NCBI GenBank assembly: GCA_021613375.1
Contig: CM038725.1
Span: 36,777,349-36,841,348, forward strand
Direction of reading: 5' to 3'
DNA from: Megaleporinus macrocephalus
Lineage: Eukaryota; Chordata; Actinopteri; Characiformes; Anostomidae
DNA length: 64,000 nucleotides
The position numbers were made by a program, and so were the translations under genes. Each line of letters opens with the position of its first letter. Position 1 is the first letter of the stretch. Positions 57,882 through 64,000 of this stretch are shown one piece after another. The notes beneath the pieces are model-generated. The model worked only from the letters and a program-made list of their open reading frames with translations. It searched no databases and was not told where the DNA came from.

Positions 57882-58783
57882 GATTTAGTTTATATACAAT
57901 ACCTACATTTAGAGTTATACATTCAACCTAATTAGAAACTGTAACTTAGTTTATATACAATACCTACATTTAGACTTATACATTCAACCTAAAGAGAAAC
58001 TGCAACTCGGTTTATATACAATACCTACGTTTAGAGTTATACATTCAACCTAATGAGAAACTGTGACTCAGTTTATATACAATACCTACATTTAGAGTTA
58101 TACATTCAACCTAATGAGAAACTGTAACTCAGTTTATATACAATACCTACATTTAGAGTTATACACTCAACCTAATGAGAAACTGTGACTCAGTTTATAT
58201 ACAATACCTACATTTAGAGTTATACATTCAACCTAGTGAGAAACTGTAACTCAGTTTATATACAATACCTACATTTAGAGTTATACATTCAACCTAATGA
58301 GAAACTGTAACTCAGTTTATATACATTACCTACATTTAGAGTTATACATTCAACCTAATGAGAAACTGTAACTCAGTTTATATACATTACCTACATTTAG
58401 AGTTATACATTCAACCTAATGAGAAACTGTAACTCAGTTTATATACAATACCTACATTTAGAGTTATACATTCAACCTAATGAGAAACTGTGACTCAGTT
58501 TATATACAATACCTACATTTAGAGTTATACATTCAACCTAATGAGAAACTGTGACTCAGTTTATATACAATACCTACATTTAGAGTTATACATTCAACCT
58601 AATGAGAAACTGTGACTCAGTTTATATACAATACCTACATTTAGAGTTATACATTCAACCTAGTGAGAAACTGTAACTCAGTTTATATACAATACCTACA
58701 TTTAGAGTTATACATTCAACCTAATGAGAAACTGTAACTCAGTTTATATACAATACCTACATTTAGAGTTATACATTCAACCT
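57882..58783. repeat. Minisatellite, 61-bp unit, about 14.5 copies
   Basis: The unit is cagtttatatacaataccta, catttagagttatacattca, acctaatgagaaactgtaact. Copies differ at only a few positions (taact/tgact, caata/catta). Confidence 0.97.
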
Positions 58784-59419
58784 GAAGTTTGCTTCTGTAG
58801 TGTATAATTGTTCTTGCAAAAGTTTGGGCACCCCTGCTCCCTGTCTTCTCACACGTCCCTCACGTCTCAGCTGTATTAGCCTCGTAGCTCCGGTGTTAAC
58901 ACTAGAGAAACAAACTTCAGACGCTGGACGTGTTCTGGCGTGTTTAATGATTAGATAATTATTGTTATTGGTTTTGTAGTCCAGACCTGGTGCAGACGCT
59001 GTTTCCGGCCCCCCGGTTTCTCTGCGTGGGCTTGTGTTTTGGTTATTTAAGCAGTAGAATAAAAGCCCCTGTGAGTGTTTGGCTGCTGGTGGGCTTGTGT
59101 TTAGCGTTATCTTACAGAATCAGGACATTTTAATATAGAGTCTCTCCTGCAGGGCCGCTCAGCAGGAAGCGCGTCAAAAACTAGCAGTTCTGCTAATTTA
59201 GACCCACAAGTGCGCGTGTGGTGGAGAACTGACTGAGCTGCTGTCGCATGAGCCTGTGTGTTCATAGAGAGTGATATGTTACCATACATCCTATTTCAGA
59301 ACATACTGACTGCTTATTGAATTTAGATACTATATACACTGTTTATATATACAGTGTATATACAGAGACTCACCTCCAATGTAACCCCAAATGTAATCCC
59401 AGTAACCCCAAAACACATT
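58784..59419. other. Stretch with a transposon-end-like phrase
   Basis: ttgcaaaagtttgggcaccc at 58815-58834 resembles a DNA transposon terminus common in fish. 58865-58995 is related to 47165-47430. No gene is seen. Confidence 0.45.
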
Positions 59420-60132
59420 TGGTGTGGTTGAGGTTCTGAACTCTGGGGTGATCAGTCCAGCCTGTGAGGTTGAGGTTCTGGAGTCTGGGATGGTCAGTCC
59501 AGCCTGTGAGGTTGAGGTTCTGGAGTCTGGGATGGTCAGTCCAGCCAGTGAGGTTGAGGTTCTGGAGTCTGGGATGGTCAGTCCAGCCAGTGAGGTTGAG
59601 GTTCTGGAGTCTGGGGTGATCAGTCCAGCCTGTGAGGTTGAGGTTCTGGAGTCTGGGATGGTCAGTCCAGCCAGTGAGGTTGAGGTTCTGGAGTCTGGGA
59701 TGGTCAGTCCAGCCAGTGAGGTTGAGGTTCTGGAGTCTGGGGTGATCAGTCCAGCCAGTGAGGTTGAGGTTCTTGACTCTGGGGTGGTCATTCCAGTCAG
59801 TGAGGTTGAAGTTCTGGACTCTGGGGTGGTTATTCCAGACAGTGAGTTTAAGGTTCTTGACTCTGGGGTGGTCATTTCAGACAGTGAGGTTAAGGTTCTT
59901 GACTCTGGGGTGGTCAGTCCAGCCTGTGAGGTTGAGGTTCTTGACTCTGGGGTGGTCAGTCCAGCCTATGAGGTTGAGGTTTTGGACTCTGGGGTGGTCA
60001 TTTCAGACAGTGAGGTTAAGGTTCTTGACTCTGGGGTGGTCAGTATAGCCAGTAAGGTTGAAGTTCTGGACTCTAGGGTGGCCAGTCCAGCCAGTGAGGT
60101 TGGGGCTCTGGACCCTGGGGTGGTCAGTCCAT
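59420..60132. repeat. Minisatellite, 42-bp unit, about 17 copies
   Basis: The unit is gtgaggttgaggttctggag, tctgggatggtcagtccagc, ca. The period is 14 codons, so frames of 238 (+) and 181 (-) codons arise. The unit diverges towards the right (ttaaggttcttgactctg). Confidence 0.95.
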
Positions 60133-60960
60133 TGTTCTGAGAACTGTATCATTTCTTTGTTTTGTGTGTCTGTATCTCCTTTTTCACAGTGAGGAACTTC
60201 TTGAACAGCTACACATCCTTTCAGACCCACAGTGATGAGGTGTCTCACAGTGGAAGGAGGGACAGAAACACCTGTGGATGTTCTCAGATCTGAAGGTGGA
60301 GCTTGATGTTCTTATGTTTATGCAATGGGAGGACAGTGTTGGTGGGTCTAACAGGTCTTCCAGGTGGTTGTTAGGAGTCACAGTTTTTTGAACTCCAGTT
60401 CTCGAAGCTTGTGTTTATGTACCTGTGTGGTTCTGGATAAGCTGGATTATCCAAATCTAACGTTCTCAGAAGTGTCTCCTGAAAGATGAAGAACTTGGGA
60501 CTTAAGTGAACGACTCTACACCCTGCTGGAATCCTCTCTGCCTCGGTCTGTCTGTCTCTCTCTCACACAGCGTTTATGACCATCTGTTTCCACAGCAGCT
60601 TTCCAGTCCCTCAATATTTCATACAGTACACATACAGAAACACCCCTTCACCTCGCACGTACTCTTTCACTCTCTCTTTCTCTCTCTCCGTCATTAAGAG
60701 CTCTGAGTGTTTAGCGTGGAGTATAAATGCTGCCGTATATGGTGGAGAAAGAGTGTGAAAGAGGAAAAATGATAGAGAAGAGAGTGGAGGAGTGGGGGGA
60801 GTGAGAGAGACAGAGAGAAAGGTAGAGGGTAAACTGATAGAGGTAGAATGGTAGAGAGGTAAAGTGGTATAGAAGAAAAGAGGTATGGACAGGTGTAGAG
60901 CTAGTGAGGTAAAGAGAGCGTGAGAGGTAGAAAGTGATAGTGAGGTTTACAGATAGTGGG
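60133..60960. other. Stretch without recognised genes
   Basis: From about 60770 the sequence becomes a purine-rich gagagaggta-type prelude to the next array. Confidence 0.5.
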
Positions 60961-63785
60961 GCAGAGGTATAGAGGTGGTGAGGTATATGTATAAAGGGAA
61001 TGGGGTGTATAGATCGTGAGGTATATAGATATATGGGGATCGGGGTATGTAGTTAATGAGTTATTGAGGTATATAGATACAGAGGGATTGAGGTATATAG
61101 ATAGTTAGGTATTGAGGTATATAGATACAGAGGGATTGGGGTATATAGATAGTTAGGTATTGAGGTGTATAGATAGTGAGGTATTGAGGTATATAGATAC
61201 TGAGGGATTGGGGTATGTAGATAGTGAGGTATTGAGGTATATAGATACTGAGGGATTGGGGTATGTAGATAGTGAGGTGTTGAGGTATATAGAGACTGAG
61301 GGATTGGGTTATGTAGATAGGGAGGTGTTGAGGTAGATACAGAGGGATTGGGGTATGTAGATAGTGAGGTGTTGAGGTATGTAGATAGTGAGGGATTGGG
61401 GTACGTAGATAGTGAGGTGTTGAGGTATGTAGATAGTGAGGTGTTGAGGTATGTAGATAGTGAGGTGTTGAGGTAGATACTGAGGGATTGGGGTATATAG
61501 ATAGTGATGTGTTGAGGTATGTAGATAGTGAGGTGTTGAGGTATGTAGATAGTGAGGTGTTGAGGTATGTAGATACTGAGGGATTGGGGTATGTAGATAG
61601 TGAGGTGTTGAGGTATGTAGATAGTGAGGGATTGGGGTATGTAGATAGTGAGGTGTTGAGGTATGTAGATAGTGAGGTGTTGAGGTATGTAGATAGTGAG
61701 GGATTGGGGTATGTAGATAGTGAGGTGTTGAGGTATGTAGATAGTGAGGTGTTGAGGTATGTAGATAGTGAGGTGTTGAGGTATGTAGATATGAGGGATT
61801 GGGTATGTAGATAGTGAGGTGTTGAGGTATGTAGATAGTGAGGTGTTGAGGTATGTAGATAGTGAGGTGTTGAGGTATGTAGATAGTGAGGTGTTGAGGT
61901 ATGTAGATAGTGAGGTGTTGAGGTATGTAGATACTGAGGGATTGGGGTATATAGATAGTGAGGTGTTGAGGTATGTAGATAGTGAGGTGTTGAGGTATGT
62001 AGATACTGAGGGATTGGGGTATGTAGATACTGAGGGATTGGGGTATGTAGATAGTGAGGTGTTGAGGTATGTAGATAGTGAGGGATTGGGGTACGTAGAT
62101 AGTGAGGTGTTGAGGTATGTAGATAGTGAGGTGTTGAGGTATGTAGATAGTGAGTGTTGAGGTATGTAGATTACTGAGGGATGGGTATGTAGATAGTGAG
62201 GTGTTGAGGTATGTAGATAGTGAGGTGTTGAGGTATGTAGATAGTGAGGTGTTGAGGTATGTAGATAGTGAGGTGTTGAGGTAGATACAGAGGGATTGGG
62301 GTATGTAGATAGTGAGGTGTTGAGGTATGTAGATACTGAGGGATTGGGGTATGTAGATAGTGATGTGTTGAGGTATGTAGATAGTGAGGTGTTGAGGTAT
62401 GTAGATAGTGAGGGGTTGGGGTATGTAGATACTGAGGGATTGGGGTATGTAGATAGTGAGGTGTTGAGGTATGTAGATAGTGAGGTGTTGAGGTATGTAG
62501 ATAGTGAGGTGTTGAGGTATGTAGATAGTGAGGTGTTGAGGTATGTAGATAGTGAGGTGTTGAGGTATGTAGATAGTGAGGTGTTGAGGTATGTAGATAC
62601 TGAGGGATTGGGGTATGTAGATAGTGAGGTGTTGAGGTATGTAGATAGTGAGGTGTTGAGGTATGTAGATAGTGAGGTGTTGAGGTATGTACAGAGGGAT
62701 TGGGGTATGTAGATAGTGAGGTGTTGAGGTATGTAGATACTGAGGGATTGGGGTATGTAGATAGTGATGTGTTGAGGTATGTAGATAGTGAGGTGTTGAG
62801 GTATGTAGATAGTGAGGTGTTGAGGTAGATACAGAGGGATTGGGGTATGTAGATAGTGAGGTGTTGAGGTATGTAGATAGTGAGGTGTTGAGGTATGTAG
62901 ATAGTGAGGTGTTGAGGTATGTAGATAGTGAGGTGTTGAGGTATGTAGATAGTGAGGTGTTGAGGTATGTAGATATGAGGAGTTGAGGTATGTAGATAGT
63001 GAGGTGTTGAGGTATGTAGATACTGAGGGATTGGGGTATGTAGATAGTGAGGTGTTGAGGTATGTAGATAGTGAGGGTGAGGGTATGTAGATAGTGAGGT
63101 GTTGAGGTATGTAGATAGTGAGGTGTTGAGGTATGTAGATAGTGAGGTGTTGAGGTATGTAGATAGTGAGGGATTGGGGTATGTAGATAGTGAGGTGTTG
63201 AGGTATGTAGATAGTGAGGTGTTGAGGTATGTAGATACTGAGGGATTGGGGTATGTAGATAGTGAGGGATTGGGGTATGTAGATAGTGAGGTGTTGAGGT
63301 ATGTAGATAGTGAGGTGTTGAGGTATGTAGATACTGAGGGATTGGGGTATGTAGATAGTGAGGTGTTGAGGTATGTAGTAGTGAGGTGTGAGGTATGTAG
63401 ATAGTGAGGGATTGGGTATGTAGATAGTGAGGTGTTGAGGTATGTAGATAGTGAGGTGTTGAGGTATGTAGATACTGAGGGATTGGGGTATGTAGATAGT
63501 GAGGTGTTGAGGTATGTAGATAGTGAGGTGTTGAGGTATGTAGATAGTGAGGTGTTGAGGTATGTAGATACTGAGGTGTTGAGGTATGTAGATAGTGAGG
63601 GATTGGGGTATGTAGATAGTGAGGTGTTGAGGTATGTAGATAGTGAGGTGTTGAGGTATGTAGATAGTGAGGTGTTGAGGTATGTAGATAGTGAGGTGTT
63701 GAGGTATGTAGATAGTGAGGTGTTGAGGTATGTAGATAGTGAGGTGTTGAGGTATGTAGATAGTGAGGTGTTGAGGTATATAAGT
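60960..63785. repeat. Minisatellite, 24-bp unit, about 118 copies, nearly C-free on + strand
   Basis: The main unit is gaggtgttgaggtatgtaga then tagt; a second form is gagggattggggtatgtaga then tact. The left edge (60960-61300) is degenerate (gtatatagata) and the centre is homogeneous. Frames encode VLRYVDSE repeats and break at small indels, so they are not genes. Confidence 0.97.
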
Positions 63786-64000
63786 AGTGATGTAGATCTA
63801 TAGAGAAGTAAAAAGGAAGTGATGTTGATGTATGAAGAATGGGGATGGGAATTGAGAAGCGATTCTGGGTGAGAACAGGTTCTGAACTTTCTGATTCATG
63901 AGAACCGTATTCCTCTGATGGTACCGGTTCCTCTTAGCGACGCTGGCATGTTCTCCTGAAAGTTGCACTGTTGCAGCAGCCCATGCGCCGCAGCGTTGGA
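63786..64000. other. Window end, unidentified
   Basis: Non-repetitive sequence. ctgttgcagcag|cccatgcgccgc near 63975 could be an acceptor followed by coding sequence cut off by the window end, but support is weak. Confidence 0.3.

Noticed and set aside
59424..60140. 238-codon frame VEVLESGMVSPA, resembling a repeat surface protein
   Set aside because: Period of 42 bp with an equally open minus strand; no start context, signal peptide or unique part.
61488..63803. Chains of VLRYVDSE repeat frames
   Set aside because: They are fragments of one 24-bp array, interrupted by frame-shifting unit variants.

Overview
This is eukaryotic DNA, almost certainly from a teleost fish. Two vertebrate genes with fish-type introns lie on the + strand, and the sequence between exons carries fish-typical DNA transposons, a tRNA-derived SINE and many minisatellites. 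The TIR repeat at 31026-31447 and 34196-34537 looks like a family I associate with otophysan fishes (characins, catfishes, electric fishes), so that is my best guess at the lineage. No bacterial operons, CRISPR arrays or rRNA are visible.

Gene 1 (259 to 26244, +) is the 3' two-thirds of a discoidin domain receptor tyrosine kinase, closest to DDR2. Twelve exons join in one consistent reading frame. They encode the end of the collagen-binding discoidin domain, the discoidin-like domain, stalk, transmembrane helix, juxtamembrane region, the whole kinase domain and the stop codon. The signal peptide and most of the first domain lie upstream of the window. The introns are swollen by minisatellites, and one holds a 1000-N assembly gap flanked by a near-identical 439-bp duplication.

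Gene 2 (about 32869 to 40549, +) is a sesquipedalian (PHETA) gene, most like PHETA2. It has a CpG-rich first exon and two coding exons giving a 266-residue protein with a PH domain and a C-terminal F&H motif for binding OCRL/INPP5B. DDR2 acts at the plasma membrane and PHETA on endosomes and trans-Golgi, and nothing in the sequence suggests joint function. A possible first exon of a third + strand gene lies at 49802-49832.

The remainder is repeat. Eighteen minisatellite arrays with periods from 11 to 61 bp cover about 29 kb, roughly 46% of the sequenced bases. Many have periods divisible by three, so they create long but spurious open frames, often on both strands. The most interesting are a 2.2-kb array that appears to be an amplified SINE head carrying a Pol III A box (9062-11304), and two related arrays on either side of the pheta2 coding exons (35174-37932 and 40815-41788) that repeat a forkhead-type core motif. 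I see no convincing new multi-gene system; the novelty is in repeat biology and gene structure.
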